Positions 34,679 through 45,935 are shown, counted from the first letter of the stretch. The stretch is 64,000 bases of DNA from Mycolicibacterium psychrotolerans (GCF_010729305.1 NZ_AP022574.1:1798001-1862000); one strand, 5' to 3'. Notes: generated from the sequence alone by a model not told the origin. A program made the numbers and translations.

Positions 34679-37600
34679 ATGAATGGAAAACCTGTCGGAC
34701 ATCGGCTGTCGCGGTCGAGGTTGTCGGACGGACAGTTCTGGGCGGCGAAGGATCTGCTCGACGACGCAAGGCCCATCGCGTCACGTCGCCACGCGCGGGC
34801 GGCGGAGGCGAACTACGCCGCCCACATCGGGCGGGTAGGGGCGCTGGCCGTGTCGCTGGGGATCGGGCTTGCCGTCGCTCACTCTTCGACGGGCGTCGCC
34901 GCGGCTGCCGACGGCGATACGGACTCGGCATCGGCATCATCGTCGGCGAACACCACGACGGCCGGACCGTCCACCGGGCCCTCGCGCACATCGGAGGCCG
35001 ACGATGCGGGGGCGTCCGACTCGGGTGCGGACACCGATGCAGGCGACGACTCCGACGACCGCGCCGACGAACCGTCCGACGACGACCCGTCCGAGGAGAC
35101 CGACGGCGCGTCGACCGACGACCCGTCCGACGAATCGGTGACCCCGTCGGACGAGGCCGTGAAGAAGCGGTTCCCCCGCCTCCACACCCGACCGGCCGTC
35201 GTCGACACGCCATCGCTCGAGTCGGAAGGGACCAGCGTCGGCGAGGAGGCCGACCCCGACACCGTCGACGCGCCGGCCGTAGCCGCCCCGCCGGCCGCGC
35301 CGCCCATTCAATCTCGCTCGGCCGCACGAAAGCCCGTCACGATGTCGGTGGCCGAGTCCGTTCCTGCCCCCGCGGAACCCGTCGCCGACGAGAGTGTCAC
35401 GGTGAGCCTGGCGAGTGCGGTGACCTCCGACGCACTCGCGCCGCTCACCGATCCGCTCGCGCCGGTGTCATCGCCGCTCAACGATGCACTGCTCGCCTAC
35501 GTCCGACGGCTGATCACCCACACGTTCTTCAACAAGACCCCGGTCGTGCATTCGGTCACCACCGAACAGATCCTCACCGGGCAGGTGCTCATCACCATCG
35601 ACGCGGAGGACCCGAACGGCGACCCGCTGACCTACGACATCGTGCAGCCAGACACCGGCCTGGTGTTCCGCGACCCGATCACCGGTACGTTCGTCTACAC
35701 GCCGACCGTGCCCGTCATCGGTGACTCCGTACCCGTCGAGTTCAAGGTGGTCATCAGAGACGACTCCGAGGATTTCGGCTTCCTGAGGGTGCTGCACTCC
35801 GTGGCGCGACTGTTCGGGCTCGCCCAGGCCGACAACTACACGCAGACAGTGTCGTTCGTGGTCGATCCCATCGTGCAGATTCCGCCGTCCGTCATCGCGG
35901 TCGGCAATCTGTTGCCGTACACGCTGGGTGGGGATCCCATCAAGTTGCTCTCGATCGCCGAGATCCTCGATCCGGACTCCGACTCGCTGAAGAGCGCAGT
36001 GATCAAGATCAACACCGGTCGGCAAACCGGCGACACCCTGAACTACGTTGCGGCCGAGGGTATCACCATCGTCGGTACGTGGAACGGTGTCGATACGTTG
36101 ACGCTGACCGGGTTGGCGTCCAAGGCCGACTACGAGGCGGCATTGAAGGCGATCACCTTCAGCGCCACCGACCTCGGGCTGTTGGGCCGCGGAGTGGGCA
36201 TCACCCTCACCGACGAGCAGGACGTCAACGGCGTCCTCGCGACGCCCGTGCTCGTCACCGTGGTGCCCGGCATCGTGATCAAATTGCCTCCTGGGATCCT
36301 AGCGCTCGGTGGCCTGACCCCGTTCACGCTGGGCGGTAGCCCGGTCAAGCTGTTGTCGGTCGCCGAGATCACCGACCTGGACTCGGACTCGATGAAGAGT
36401 GCGACGGTGAAGATCACCGCAGGCGTGCAACCTGGGGACACGTTGAACTACGTTGCCCCCGAGGGCATAACGATCACCGGGTCGTGGAATGGAACCGACA
36501 CGCTGACGCTGTCGGGCGTGGCGTCGAAGGCCGATTACGAAGCGGCATTGAAGGCGATCACCTTCAGCACCACCGACCTCGGGCCGGCGAGCAGAATCGT
36601 GACGGTGTCTCTCACGGATGCCGACGATGTCACCGGGCTGGGTGCGCCCGCCACCCTGCTGGTGCTTCCGGCAGTGGTCATCGAGCTTCCGTTGACCGTG
36701 ACGGCGCTGGGCACGCCCGTGTACACACTGGGCAAACCGCCGGTCAAGGTCGTCTCGTCGGTGGACATCGCCAACGCCGACGGCGGTCAGCTGACCGGAG
36801 CCGTCGTGACCGTCGCGGCGCTCGCCCGGCTCAGCGGCGACAAGCTCACCTACACCGGAGCGGTCGGAACCATCGACGTGGTGCAGACCAACGCCTACAC
36901 GCTGACACTGTCGGGGGCCGCGAGCGTCGCCGACTACGAAGCGGCATTGAAGCAGATCGCCTTCAGTGCAACGCAGCTCGGTCTCACCCGGACGGTGACG
37001 ATCACCGTCACCGAGGCCGACGGCGACACCAACCCGCTTCCGGGAATCGTCCTGGTGAACACGTTGACGCCGCTGTCCCCGACGGTGACGGTGGTGTCAC
37101 TCCCGCCGACCTACACGATCGGCAAGACCGGGGTGAAGGTGGCTTCCACGGTCGCGATCGGCGATCTCGACTCCGACACGTTGACCGGAGCCACGGTGAA
37201 GATCACGCTCGGCCGGCAGTCCGGCGACATCCTGAAATTCACGACGCTGGCCGGCATCCCGATCACGGGGACATGGAACGGCACCGACACGCTGACGCTC
37301 ACCGGCACCGCGACCAAAGAGCAGTACGAGACGGCTCTGGAGTCGGTGACGTTCACCGCCACCACCCTCGGCCTGCTCGGCCGGACCATGAGCATCGACG
37401 TCGTCGACGACTCCGATCTGGGCGCCCTCCTTCCCGCCACCGTGCTGGTGGGCGTCAAGAACCCGGACCGGCCGACGATCGCCACCGTGGGCGCGACGAT
37501 CGTGAAGGTCAACAACACGGTCAAGCCCATCACGTCCGCCACGATCATCGACACCGACTCGTCGGTGCTCACCGGTGCCAGTGTGGCGATCACCGCCAAC

Positions 37601-37864
37601 TTCAAGAGCGGTGACACGCTGGCCTACACGCCGATCGCGGGCAACCCGATCACCGCGGTCTACACCCCGAGCACGGGGGAGTTGAAGCTCTCCGGAACGG
37701 CCACGATCGCGCAGTACAAGCAGGCGCTGGAAGCGGTCACTTTCAAGGCGACACAGGTCGGCGGTCTGCTCCCCACCCGAACGATCACGGTCAACGTCAC
37801 CGACGACTCCAACCTCAACGCGTTGCTCTCCGGCATCGTGCTGACGACGGTGTCGCTGATCTGA
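34679..37864 (+). CDS. large surface protein with five ~130-residue adhesin-type repeats
   Basis: 1,061 residues from ATG 34679, chosen for the GGAGG site; earlier starts at 34589 (GTG) and 34661 exist in frame. The N-terminus has an extended leader ending in HIGRVGALAVSLGIGLAVAH and GVAAAAD, as in other large mycobacterial exported repeat proteins. An acidic low-complexity stretch (DSGADTDAGDDSDDRADEPS and on) follows, then a Pro/Ala linker. A cadherin-like domain (GDPLTYDIVQPDTGLVFRDP) precedes five tandem repeats to the C-terminus. There is no C-terminal anchor or sortase motif. Probably an envelope adhesin or matrix protein. Unlike its neighbours, it lies between the XPB genes in opposite orientation. 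Confidence 0.85.
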   Translation: MNGKPVGHRLSRSRLSDGQFWAAKDLLDDARPIASRRHARAAEANYAAHIGRVGALAVSLGIGLAVAHSSTGVAAAADGDTDSASASSSANTTTAGPSTGPSRTSEADDAGASDSGADTDAGDDSDDRADEPSDDDPSEETDGASTDDPSDESVTPSDEAVKKRFPRLHTRPAVVDTPSLESEGTSVGEEADPDTVDAPAVAAPPAAPPIQSRSAARKPVTMSVAESVPAPAEPVADESVTVSLASAVTSDALAPLTDPLAPVSSPLNDALLAYVRRLITHTFFNKTPVVHSVTTEQILTGQVLITIDAEDPNGDPLTYDIVQPDTGLVFRDPITGTFVYTPTVPVIGDSVPVEFKVVIRDDSEDFGFLRVLHSVARLFGLAQADNYTQTVSFVVDPIVQIPPSVIAVGNLLPYTLGGDPIKLLSIAEILDPDSDSLKSAVIKINTGRQTGDTLNYVAAEGITIVGTWNGVDTLTLTGLASKADYEAALKAITFSATDLGLLGRGVGITLTDEQDVNGVLATPVLVTVVPGIVIKLPPGILALGGLTPFTLGGSPVKLLSVAEITDLDSDSMKSATVKITAGVQPGDTLNYVAPEGITITGSWNGTDTLTLSGVASKADYEAALKAITFSTTDLGPASRIVTVSLTDADDVTGLGAPATLLVLPAVVIELPLTVTALGTPVYTLGKPPVKVVSSVDIANADGGQLTGAVVTVAALARLSGDKLTYTGAVGTIDVVQTNAYTLTLSGAASVADYEAALKQIAFSATQLGLTRTVTITVTEADGDTNPLPGIVLVNTLTPLSPTVTVVSLPPTYTIGKTGVKVASTVAIGDLDSDTLTGATVKITLGRQSGDILKFTTLAGIPITGTWNGTDTLTLTGTATKEQYETALESVTFTATTLGLLGRTMSIDVVDDSDLGALLPATVLVGVKNPDRPTIATVGATIVKVNNTVKPITSATIIDTDSSVLTGASVAITANFKSGDTLAYTPIAGNPITAVYTPSTGELKLSGTATIAQYKQALEAVTFKATQVGGLLPTRTITVNVTDDSNLNALLSGIVLTTVSLI
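35900..37864 (+). repeat. five tandem coding repeats of about 390-400 bp
   Basis: Units start near 35900, 36304, 36703, 37100 and 37480. Each encodes a phosphate-of-design pattern: SDSLKSA.VKI, GDTLNY, TWNG.DTLTLTG, then ADYEAALKAITFSATDLG and a closing strand with TLTDE.D. At DNA level, copies 1-3 share near-identical blocks around GCGGCATTGAAG (near 36138, 36542 and 36944). Copies 4-5 have diverged (QYETALESVTF, QYKQALEAVTF). This suggests growth by tandem duplication. Confidence 0.85.
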
Positions 37865-37874
37865 CAACCGCGCG

Positions 37875-40142
37875 TCAGCCGGAGTCCGCGGACACCACCG
37901 AGGTCACCCGGTGGATGGCGAACTCGCGGACCCGGCCCGACGCCGGGTCGTACGCGGTCAGCTGGCCGCCGCGGACATTGATCGGCGCCACCACCCGCTG
38001 ACTGGCCACCCCCGCCGGATCGACATAACCGATCACCACCGACTCTTGATGATGGGCCGCCTGCTGCAGTTCGGAGATCGCGACCGCCGGATCCAGACGC
38101 AGCCCGGATGCCGGTGTGGCGGCGACCTTCCGGAGCACCGCGACGATCGCGGCGAGGGTCTGATCCGTCGGGGTGGCGTTGGGTCGGTAGGTGCGGCGGC
38201 GTACCGGCGCGGCAACGCGAGCGCCACGGCTGCGCAGGTCCACGATCGCGCCGGTCGTGTCCTCGGCCGCCGGCGCGAAGCCCGCTCTGCGCAGGGCGGC
38301 CAGTACCTCGGAGATCGGGGCCTGCGACACCGCGACGGTCGGTGCCAGGAGGCGCAGTTCGACGGCTTCGGTGGCCGGCGCGGCGGCCGCCGCAGCGAGC
38401 AGCGCCGCATCCTCGCACCGCACGAAGGAGGACGCCATGCCGACCCGAAGCTGCCCGTGCCGCCGCGCGACATCGTCGATCATGTAGGTCAATGCCTGCG
38501 GCACAGGGGTTTTGGAATGGCGGCTGAACAGCGCGTGCAGCTCGCCCGCAGTCTTGCCGGTGTCCAGCGCGCGCCGCACCGACGCCTCGTCGATCCGGTA
38601 GACCATCGCGGCGCCGGCCGACTCCACCGTGGCCACGGCGCCCAACTGCTCGGCCAGCGCCCGTTCGAGCGGTCCCGGAACGATGACCGTCAGGTCGGCC
38701 TGGAGCAGGAAGTGGTCGATCGGCGCGGGAAGGGCCTTGTCCATCGCGGCGATGACGGCATCGTCGCCCTCTCCGGCGAGCAGTCGCCGCAGCGGGGCAG
38801 CCAGCGCCCCGCGGCCGACCGCGCCGACGGCGTGGGCTTCGGTGAGTAGATCGGCCACTGGATCGGGCTGCAGCCGCGCCGACCAGCGGGGCCGCTGCCA
38901 CACCAACGCCCTCGAGGCGCTCCCGGCGTCGACCCCCGAGCCCGGGGGCAGGTCGGCCAGCAGCATGAGCAGCAGCCTGCGGTCCAGCGGCGCCGCCGTG
39001 GAGAACAACGAATCAGACAGCGCCGCATAGGGTTTGCCATCCGGTCCGCGAGCACCGACCAGGCTGGGGCGCCCCGGCAGATCGAGCCACGCCGACGCCA
39101 TCAGGTGCCACTTGACCGCGGTCGGCGATTCGATGAACCGGTCCGCGGCCACCGTCGGCGCCCAGAAGGAGCCGGCCGCGTCGGCCGGCTCCGGCTCGGG
39201 GATACCCGCTGCGATCAGGCCCGCCGACAGCGCGACCTCGAGGATCAGGCCGAGCCGGCGCTCGTCGACACCGGTCGCCTTGGTCAGCCGCTTGACTTCC
39301 CGAACCCCGAGCCCGCCGCTGCGCAGCTCGGGAGCCGGTGCCACGCTGAGCGTTTCGAGCACGAGCTCGACCTCGCGCAGAAGGTCGAGCGCGGCACCGG
39401 CGGCCACCGCGTCGATATCGGCGGTGGTCGTGGTCGACACCGTCGGGTCCGGTCGGGTCAGACTCACCGGACCCGGTGACTCGCCGCGCAGCACCTGACC
39501 GACAAGCCGCGGAAGAATCACCGTGTCGGCGTCGAGACGCCGCAACAGTCCCGCGCTGAGCAGCCGTTGTACCGGTCGGTCCGGCGGCGCGTCGGGCAGA
39601 GCGTCGCGGGTCCGGCCGATCGGCGAACCCTCCAACAGCCTGTCGAGCAGCTCACGCTCCGCGACGTCGAGCGCGTCGATCGCCTCGGTGACCTCGGCGC
39701 CGGACAACGCGTCAGGCTCCAGCGTCGCCTGCCCCGGATACCAGGGCAGGCAGTTGGCCGTTTCGGCGGCGACCCGGAGTGCGCCCGCACCCTCGGTGTC
39801 GCCCCACACCAGCGCGCGCTCGGTGAGGTTCCCGACAGCAGCCCGCACCGAGGAGTCGTCGGCGCGTCCGCCGAGGGCCTCGTCGAGCGCGGCGAAGGAC
39901 ACGGCTGCGCTGTCGGCGTGCAGGGTAAGCAGGGCGTCGAGCACCGTGAGGTGCAGGAAATCGAGGTCGTCGGTGGCGGCCTTGATCGACTGCCGCGCCG
40001 CGGCGCGGGCGGCCAGCGCCGCGATCGTGCCCGGTGGGGGCTGGGTGAGGTCGGGCCGCAGACGCAGCAGCCGGACCAGTTCCTGGTCGCCGCGCTCGGC
40101 CAACCACACGCCCAGCGGCATGCCGGGGCTCATCGCGCTCAT
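37875..40142 (-). CDS. helicase-associated (XPB partner, Rv0862c-like) protein
   Basis: 755 residues from ATG 40142 (MSAMSPGMPLGVWLAERGDQ); ATG 40133 is equally possible. N-terminal pattern LVRLLRLRPDLTQPPPGTIA and LAARAAARQSI, then winged-helix-like modules. The C-terminal region (ALDTGKTAGELHALFSRHSK, PVPQALTYMIDDVARRHGQL, SVVIGYVDPAGVASQRVVAP) matches the helicase C-terminal/XPB-associated domain family. No Walker motifs, so it is not itself a helicase. In M. tuberculosis it lies next to XPB; here the surface-protein gene is between them. Likely works with XPB on DNA. Confidence 0.85.
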   Translation of the reverse strand: MSAMSPGMPLGVWLAERGDQELVRLLRLRPDLTQPPPGTIAALAARAAARQSIKAATDDLDFLHLTVLDALLTLHADSAAVSFAALDEALGGRADDSSVRAAVGNLTERALVWGDTEGAGALRVAAETANCLPWYPGQATLEPDALSGAEVTEAIDALDVAERELLDRLLEGSPIGRTRDALPDAPPDRPVQRLLSAGLLRRLDADTVILPRLVGQVLRGESPGPVSLTRPDPTVSTTTTADIDAVAAGAALDLLREVELVLETLSVAPAPELRSGGLGVREVKRLTKATGVDERRLGLILEVALSAGLIAAGIPEPEPADAAGSFWAPTVAADRFIESPTAVKWHLMASAWLDLPGRPSLVGARGPDGKPYAALSDSLFSTAAPLDRRLLLMLLADLPPGSGVDAGSASRALVWQRPRWSARLQPDPVADLLTEAHAVGAVGRGALAAPLRRLLAGEGDDAVIAAMDKALPAPIDHFLLQADLTVIVPGPLERALAEQLGAVATVESAGAAMVYRIDEASVRRALDTGKTAGELHALFSRHSKTPVPQALTYMIDDVARRHGQLRVGMASSFVRCEDAALLAAAAAAPATEAVELRLLAPTVAVSQAPISEVLAALRRAGFAPAAEDTTGAIVDLRSRGARVAAPVRRRTYRPNATPTDQTLAAIVAVLRKVAATPASGLRLDPAVAISELQQAAHHQESVVIGYVDPAGVASQRVVAPINVRGGQLTAYDPASGRVREFAIHRVTSVVSADSG

Positions 40143-40198
40143 CCTGACCAGCGTAAAGCAGCCTCCCACGCTCGCCAGCCGGCGATCGGCCTGCCACA

Positions 40199-40393
40199 AT
40201 GTCTCCCGTGGCTGATGACAAGAAGAACCGTTACGTCGATCCAGGCTGGCCCACGGGTGACGCCGACGACCACGCCGTCAGTGAGCTGGCCGCCGACCGC
40301 ACCGGGGCCCTCTCGCCATTCGGCGACATCACGTTCCCGCTGCCGGCCGAAGAGCTGCCGTTCATCCAGTCTTCGACCGTCATCAACAAGTAG
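40199..40393 (+). CDS. small conserved hypothetical protein before moaC
   Basis: 64 residues from ATG 40199 ([20 protein letters not shown]); GTG 40208 (VADDKK) is the alternative. The ending [20 protein letters not shown] is unlike any domain I know. Two bases separate its stop from moaC, so it belongs to the moaC-mog-moaE transcript, as Rv0863 does in M. tuberculosis. Divergent from the helicase-associated gene by 56 bp. Confidence 0.78.
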   Translation: MSPVADDKKNRYVDPGWPTGDADDHAVSELAADRTGALSPFGDITFPLPAEELPFIQSSTVINK

Positions 40394-40395
40394 CG

Positions 40396-40866
40396 ATGGC
40401 GGATCGCCTCTCGCACCTCGACGAGACCGGCGCCGCCCACATGGTCGACGTCACCGCCAAGGACGCCACCAAGCGCGTCGCGGTGGCCGCGGGTACCGTG
40501 CGTACCCGCGCCGACGTCGTCGACCTCATCAGTACGAACGGCCTGCCCAAGGGTGATGCGCTGGCCACCGCACGTGTCGCCGGGATCCTGGCCGCCAAGC
40601 GCACCAGCGACCTCGTGCCGCTGTGCCATCCGCTGGCCATCACCGGCGTGGACATCGACTTCAGCGTCGGCGGTGACGAGGTCGGCATCACCGCGACCGT
40701 CCGGACCACCGACCGCACCGGTGTGGAGATGGAGGCGCTGACCGCCGTCAGCGTGGCCGCACTGACCGTCTACGACATGATCAAGGCCGTCGACCGGGCG
40801 GCCTCGATCGACGACATCCGCGTGCTGCACAAAGAAGGCGGCAAGACGGGTACGTGGTCGCGGTGA
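40396..40866 (+). CDS. moaC: cyclic pyranopterin monophosphate synthase accessory protein MoaC
   Basis: 156 residues. With MoaA it converts GTP to cyclic pyranopterin monophosphate, the first molybdenum-cofactor step. Typical segments: HMVDVTAKDATKRVAVAAG, KGDALATARVAGILAAKRTS, LVPLCHPLAITGVDIDF, GVEMEALTAVSVAALTVYDM, RVLHKEGGKTG. The matching moaA is 3 kb away on the other side of rpfA. Confidence 0.96.
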   Translation: MADRLSHLDETGAAHMVDVTAKDATKRVAVAAGTVRTRADVVDLISTNGLPKGDALATARVAGILAAKRTSDLVPLCHPLAITGVDIDFSVGGDEVGITATVRTTDRTGVEMEALTAVSVAALTVYDMIKAVDRAASIDDIRVLHKEGGKTGTWSR

Positions 40867-41348
40867 CCCCCGCCCGCAGGGGCGTGGTCATCATCGCGTC
40901 CACGCGGGCGTCGTCGGGCGTGTACGAGGACCGCTGCGGTCCCGTGATCGCCGCCTGGCTCAACGACCGCGCCATCGCCACCGCGGCCCCCCTCGTCGTC
41001 GCCGACGGCGCGCCGGTCGCCACCGCGCTGCGCACCGCGCTCGACGACGGCCCCGACGTCGTGATCACCTCCGGCGGCACAGGGATCTCGCCGACCGACT
41101 CGACGCCGCAGATCACCGCCGAACTGCTCGACTACCAGATACCGGGGCTGGCCGACGCGATCCGGCGTTCCGGGCTGCCGCATGTGCCGACGTCGATCCT
41201 GTCCCGCGGGCTCTGCGGGGTCGCCGGACGCACCCTGATCGTGAATCTGCCCGGTTCGATCGGCGGGGTGCGCGACGGCCTCCGTGTCCTCGACGACGTC
41301 CTCGACCATGCGCTCGACCAACTCCGAGGTAAGGACCATCCGCAATGA
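40863..41348 (+). CDS. mog: molybdopterin adenylyltransferase-like protein (Mog/MoaB family)
   Basis: 161 residues from GTG 40863, whose GTGA overlaps the moaC stop; GTG 40854 ([12 protein letters not shown]) is the alternative. Molybdopterin-binding motifs: [40 protein letters not shown]. It adenylates molybdopterin before metal insertion. The gene order moaC-mog-moaE with 4-nt overlaps shows a translationally coupled operon. Confidence 0.92.
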   Translation: MTPARRGVVIIASTRASSGVYEDRCGPVIAAWLNDRAIATAAPLVVADGAPVATALRTALDDGPDVVITSGGTGISPTDSTPQITAELLDYQIPGLADAIRRSGLPHVPTSILSRGLCGVAGRTLIVNLPGSIGGVRDGLRVLDDVLDHALDQLRGKDHPQ

Positions 41349-41770
41349 CCGTCGTCGTGCGTGCCGAACTCACCGATCGCCCGATCGACGTGTCCGAACA
41401 CGAGGCACTGGTGGCGCATCACGCCGCGGGGGCCGTGGTGTCCTTCGCCGGCGTGGTACGCGACCACGACGGCGGGCGCACGGTCACGCGCCTGGAGTAC
41501 TCGGCGCATCCGTCGGCTGGGCAGACCCTCGCCGACGTCGTCGGCGCGGTCGCGGCCGAATCCGGCGGCGTGCGCGCCATCGCGGTCAGCCACCGCGTGG
41601 GCAGCCTGCAGATCGGCGACGCGGCGCTGATCGCCGTGGTGGCGGCAGACCACCGCGGCGCGGCGTTCCAGACGTGCGCGCGACTGGTGGACCGCGTCAA
41701 AGAGCAGCTACCCGTGTGGAAGCACCAGTTCTTCGCCGACGGCACCGACGAATGGGTCAACTCCGCGTAG
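41345..41770 (+). CDS. moaE: molybdopterin synthase large subunit MoaE
   Basis: 141 residues. Transfers sulfur from MoaD to cyclic pyranopterin monophosphate to form molybdopterin. Family segments: [77 protein letters not shown] with the active-site lysines. The ATG overlaps the mog stop (ATGA). The partner small subunit is the moaD gene at 43577. The stop lies 6 bp from the convergent rpfA stop. Confidence 0.95.
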   Translation: MTVVVRAELTDRPIDVSEHEALVAHHAAGAVVSFAGVVRDHDGGRTVTRLEYSAHPSAGQTLADVVGAVAAESGGVRAIAVSHRVGSLQIGDAALIAVVAADHRGAAFQTCARLVDRVKEQLPVWKHQFFADGTDEWVNSA

Positions 41771-41776
41771 CGGACC

Positions 41777-43345
<1,569 letters not shown>

Positions 43346-43526
43346 GTCAAAGTGGGGGCGATCGGCCTGGTTCAAGACCGTAACGGCTCGCCAAGGTCCC
43401 GTCACCTCGTGTCCACCGTCGTGTCGCCGGCCAGGGCAAATACTAAAAAATCTCTAAAATCCCTGCAGAGAGCGTTGTTCCTGCAGGTGCCGCGCGTCTC
43501 AACCTCGCCGTAGCCATCTCGTGACC

Positions 43527-43555
43527 ATTCCGTGATGTGACGTAAATCACGGAAT
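43527..43555. promoter_or_regulatory. CRP-type site within a 10-bp-arm inverted repeat upstream of rpfA
   Basis: TGTGA-N6-TCACG at 43536-43551 matches the CRP consensus TGTGAN6TCACA at all but the last base. It is nested in a larger inverted repeat ATTCCGTGAT (43527-43536) / ATCACGGAAT (43546-43555). In M. tuberculosis rpfA is reported as a CRP (Rv3676) target. The hairpin also follows the moaD stop by 22 bp and may end that transcript. Confidence 0.7.
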
Positions 43556-43576
43556 ACTCCTGTCTCGAACGGTCGT

Positions 43577-43825
43577 CTACCCACCGGCGAAGGGTGGTAA
43601 CACGTCAACCGTCTGCCCGTCACCCAGCGGAGTCCGCGTGTCGCGCACCGCAACTCCGTCACGCAAGTAGGAACACCGGGCAAGCACCGCGGACAGGGCC
43701 GCCCCGCGGGCCCGAAGGGTGTCCACCAGATCGGCGACCGTGGCGCCCGGCTGCAGGTTGACGGTCTCGTGCTCGACCCCCGCAGCAGCGCGCGCCGCGG
43801 CGAAGTACCGCACTGTCACGCCCAC
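43577..43825 (-). CDS. moaD2: molybdopterin synthase sulfur-carrier subunit MoaD
   Basis: 82 residues with the ubiquitin-like fold and the essential C-terminal Gly-Gly (VDVLPPFAGG), which is adenylated and thiocarboxylated to donate sulfur. MGVTVRYFAAARAAAGVEHE is a typical MoaD N-terminus. It follows moaA by 4 nt on the same strand. The partner MoaE is at 41345. Confidence 0.94.
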   Translation of the reverse strand: MGVTVRYFAAARAAAGVEHETVNLQPGATVADLVDTLRARGAALSAVLARCSYLRDGVAVRDTRTPLGDGQTVDVLPPFAGG

Positions 43826-43829
43826 CTCG

Positions 43830-44903
43830 TCAGCCGCCGATCGCGCTCATCGGACGGTCCGGCTGGACGAAACCGGGGTCGTTGATGCCGTGCCCGGCGG
43901 CCTTGGCCCACATCGCGGCCCGCCATGCCGCCTCGAGGGCGTCGTCGTCGGCCCCGGTGCGCAGCAGGGCCCGCAGGTCGGTCTCGTCGCGGGCGAACAG
44001 GCAGTTGCGGACCTGGCCGTCGGCGGTGAGCCTCGTCCGGTCGCAGCTGGCGCAGAAGGCGTGCGAGACGGACGCGATGATCCCGACGTCGCCGAGCACC
44101 GCAGCGCCCGCTTCCGCGCCCGACCGCACCTGCCACAGCTCGGCCGGGGCGGAGCCGCGCGGTCCCGGGTGCGGGCTGAGCGTGAACTCTCGGCGCAGCG
44201 CGGCCAGGATGGCGTCAGCACTCAGGGTGTGCTCGCGCTGCCAGGAATGGCCCGCGTCCAGCGGCATCTGCTCGATGATGCGCAACTGGTAGCCGTGCGC
44301 CAGACAGAACCGCAGCAGGGCGACGGCGTCGTCCAGCCCGATGACGGGGTCGAGCACCGCGTTGACCTTCACCGGCGACAGCCCGGCGGCCTGTGCGGCG
44401 CGCAGGCCGGCCAGCACGGCGTCCAAGCGGTCACGGCGGGTGATCGCCGCGAACCGCTGCCGGTCGACGGTGTCGAGCGAGACGTTGATGCGGTCCAGGC
44501 CGGCGTTCTTCAGCGCCTCGGCGCGCCGGGCGAGCCCGATCCCGTTGGTCGTCAGCGTGATCTCCGGACGCGGCCGCAGCGCCGCCGTCGCCGCGACGAC
44601 GTCCTCGAGGTGGGGGACCACCATCGGTTCGCCGCCCGTGAAGCGCACGCTGGTGATGCCGAGCCGGGTGACCGCGATGTGCAGGAGCCGGATCAGTTCG
44701 TCGACCCGCAGCTTCTGCTCGGCCGGTAACCAGTCGAGGCCCTCGGCCGGCATGCAGTACGTGCAGCGCAGATTGCACAGGTCGGTCAGCGACACCCGGA
44801 GATCGGTCGCGACTCGGCCGAAGGTGTCGACGAGCGGTCCGTCGGCGGGCGCGCCCGACACCGGCCCGCGCACCGACGGCACCCCGAGGGCGACGGCGCT
44901 CAC
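43830..44903 (-). CDS. moaA2: GTP 3',8-cyclase MoaA (radical SAM)
   Basis: 357 residues from GTG 44903 (VSAVALGVPSVRGPVSGAPA). Radical-SAM cluster CNLRCTYC (C43, C47, C50); SAM-binding FTGGEPMV; second cluster CASCDRTRLTADGQVRNC near 280-300. The last residues contain no strict GG tail but end SAIGG. First enzyme of molybdopterin synthesis with MoaC. Its GTGA overlaps the yccF stop, so translation is coupled. Confidence 0.95.
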   Translation of the reverse strand: MSAVALGVPSVRGPVSGAPADGPLVDTFGRVATDLRVSLTDLCNLRCTYCMPAEGLDWLPAEQKLRVDELIRLLHIAVTRLGITSVRFTGGEPMVVPHLEDVVAATAALRPRPEITLTTNGIGLARRAEALKNAGLDRINVSLDTVDRQRFAAITRRDRLDAVLAGLRAAQAAGLSPVKVNAVLDPVIGLDDAVALLRFCLAHGYQLRIIEQMPLDAGHSWQREHTLSADAILAALRREFTLSPHPGPRGSAPAELWQVRSGAEAGAAVLGDVGIIASVSHAFCASCDRTRLTADGQVRNCLFARDETDLRALLRTGADDDALEAAWRAAMWAKAAGHGINDPGFVQPDRPMSAIGG

Positions 44904-45316
44904 CGGGTCACGCCGAACGCTGTCTGGGCGGCGTCGCGGCCGCTGTCGAGGGGCACGATCTCCTTGCCGAGCGGCATCAGCGACACCGGAATCAGCTTCA
45001 GGTTCGCCAGCGCCAGCGGGATACCCACGATGGTGATCGCCATCGCGACAGCGGTGAGGATGTGCCCGATCGCCAACCACACCCCGGCGACGATCAGCCA
45101 GATGATGTTGCCGACCAGGGCGCCGGGGCGAACCCCTGGCTTGTCGACGATCGTGCGGCCGAACGGCCACAGCGCATAGAGCGCGATGCGCAGCGCCGCG
45201 AAACCGAAGGGGATGGTGATGATGAGCACGAAGCAGATGAGCGCCGCGAGCACATAGCCCAGAGCCAGCCACAGGCCACCGAAGATCAACCAGATGACGT
45301 TCAGGATCAGGCGCAT
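44900..45316 (-). CDS. YccF domain membrane protein
   Basis: 138 residues from ATG 45316 (MRLILNVIWLIFGGLWLALG) with a GGAGGAAG ribosome site. Duplicated YccF unit: NVIWLIFGGLWLALGYVLAA and NIIWLIVAGVWLAIGHILTA, each followed by a short hairpin helix (IITIPFGFAALRIALYALWP; ITIVGIPLALANLKLI). Four membrane segments are expected. The function is unknown. First gene of the yccF-moaA-moaD unit, as Rv0870c is in M. tuberculosis. Confidence 0.9.
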   Translation of the reverse strand: MRLILNVIWLIFGGLWLALGYVLAALICFVLIITIPFGFAALRIALYALWPFGRTIVDKPGVRPGALVGNIIWLIVAGVWLAIGHILTAVAMAITIVGIPLALANLKLIPVSLMPLGKEIVPLDSGRDAAQTAFGVTR

Positions 45317-45495
45317 CTCTTCCTCCAGCGGTGATTGCAGCCTACCGACATAAGGGGGTGCTGGCTGCGGCGACGTCCGAGTAGGATCTCCCACGACGCG
45401 TCCCGGCGCAGGCGGGGCGCTTCCTCTATGTAAAAGGTCTGTACCCACGATGGGCAGCAGACATATCGGCTCAGACAGACAAGCAGGTGAGACCA

Positions 45496-45906
45496 GTGCC
45501 GACCGGCCGGGTGAAGTGGTACGACGCGGAGAAGGGCTTCGGGTTCCTCTCGCAGGAAGACGGTGAGGACGTGTATGTGCGTTCCTCGGCGTTGCCCGCC
45601 GGTGTCGAGGGCCTCAAGGCGGGCCAGCGCGTCGAGTTCGGTGTCGCCGCCGGACGCCGCGGCCCGCAGGCCCTGAGCCTCAAGCTGATCGACCCGCCGC
45701 CGAGCCTGACCCGGACGCGGCGCGAGGCCACGGCCGCCGAGCACAAGCACACCCCCGACGAACTGCACGGCATGGTCGAGGACATGATCACGCTGCTCGA
45801 GGGCGCGGTGCAGCCCGAGCTGCGCAAGGGCCGCTACCCGGATCGCAAGGTGGCCCGCCGCGTGTCGGAGGTCGTCAAGGCCGTCGCGCGCGAACTCGAC
45901 GCCTGA
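45496..45906 (+). CDS. cspB: cold-shock-domain protein (CspB-like)
   Basis: 136 residues. The cold-shock domain at 1-65 has RNP1 KGFGFLSQ and RNP2-like DVYVRSSAL. The C-terminal extension of about 70 residues includes [20 protein letters not shown] and [20 protein letters not shown]. This longer form is the mycobacterial CspB (Rv0871), distinct from the 67-residue CspA. GTG 45496 ([10 protein letters not shown]) is chosen because it matches that protein and has AGGTGA upstream; GTG 45487 is possible. It binds single-stranded nucleic acid. Confidence 0.93.
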   Translation: MPTGRVKWYDAEKGFGFLSQEDGEDVYVRSSALPAGVEGLKAGQRVEFGVAAGRRGPQALSLKLIDPPPSLTRTRREATAAEHKHTPDELHGMVEDMITLLEGAVQPELRKGRYPDRKVARRVSEVVKAVARELDA

Positions 45907-45935
45907 CAGCAGGCCCGGCGGGGTAAGACTGAGTC

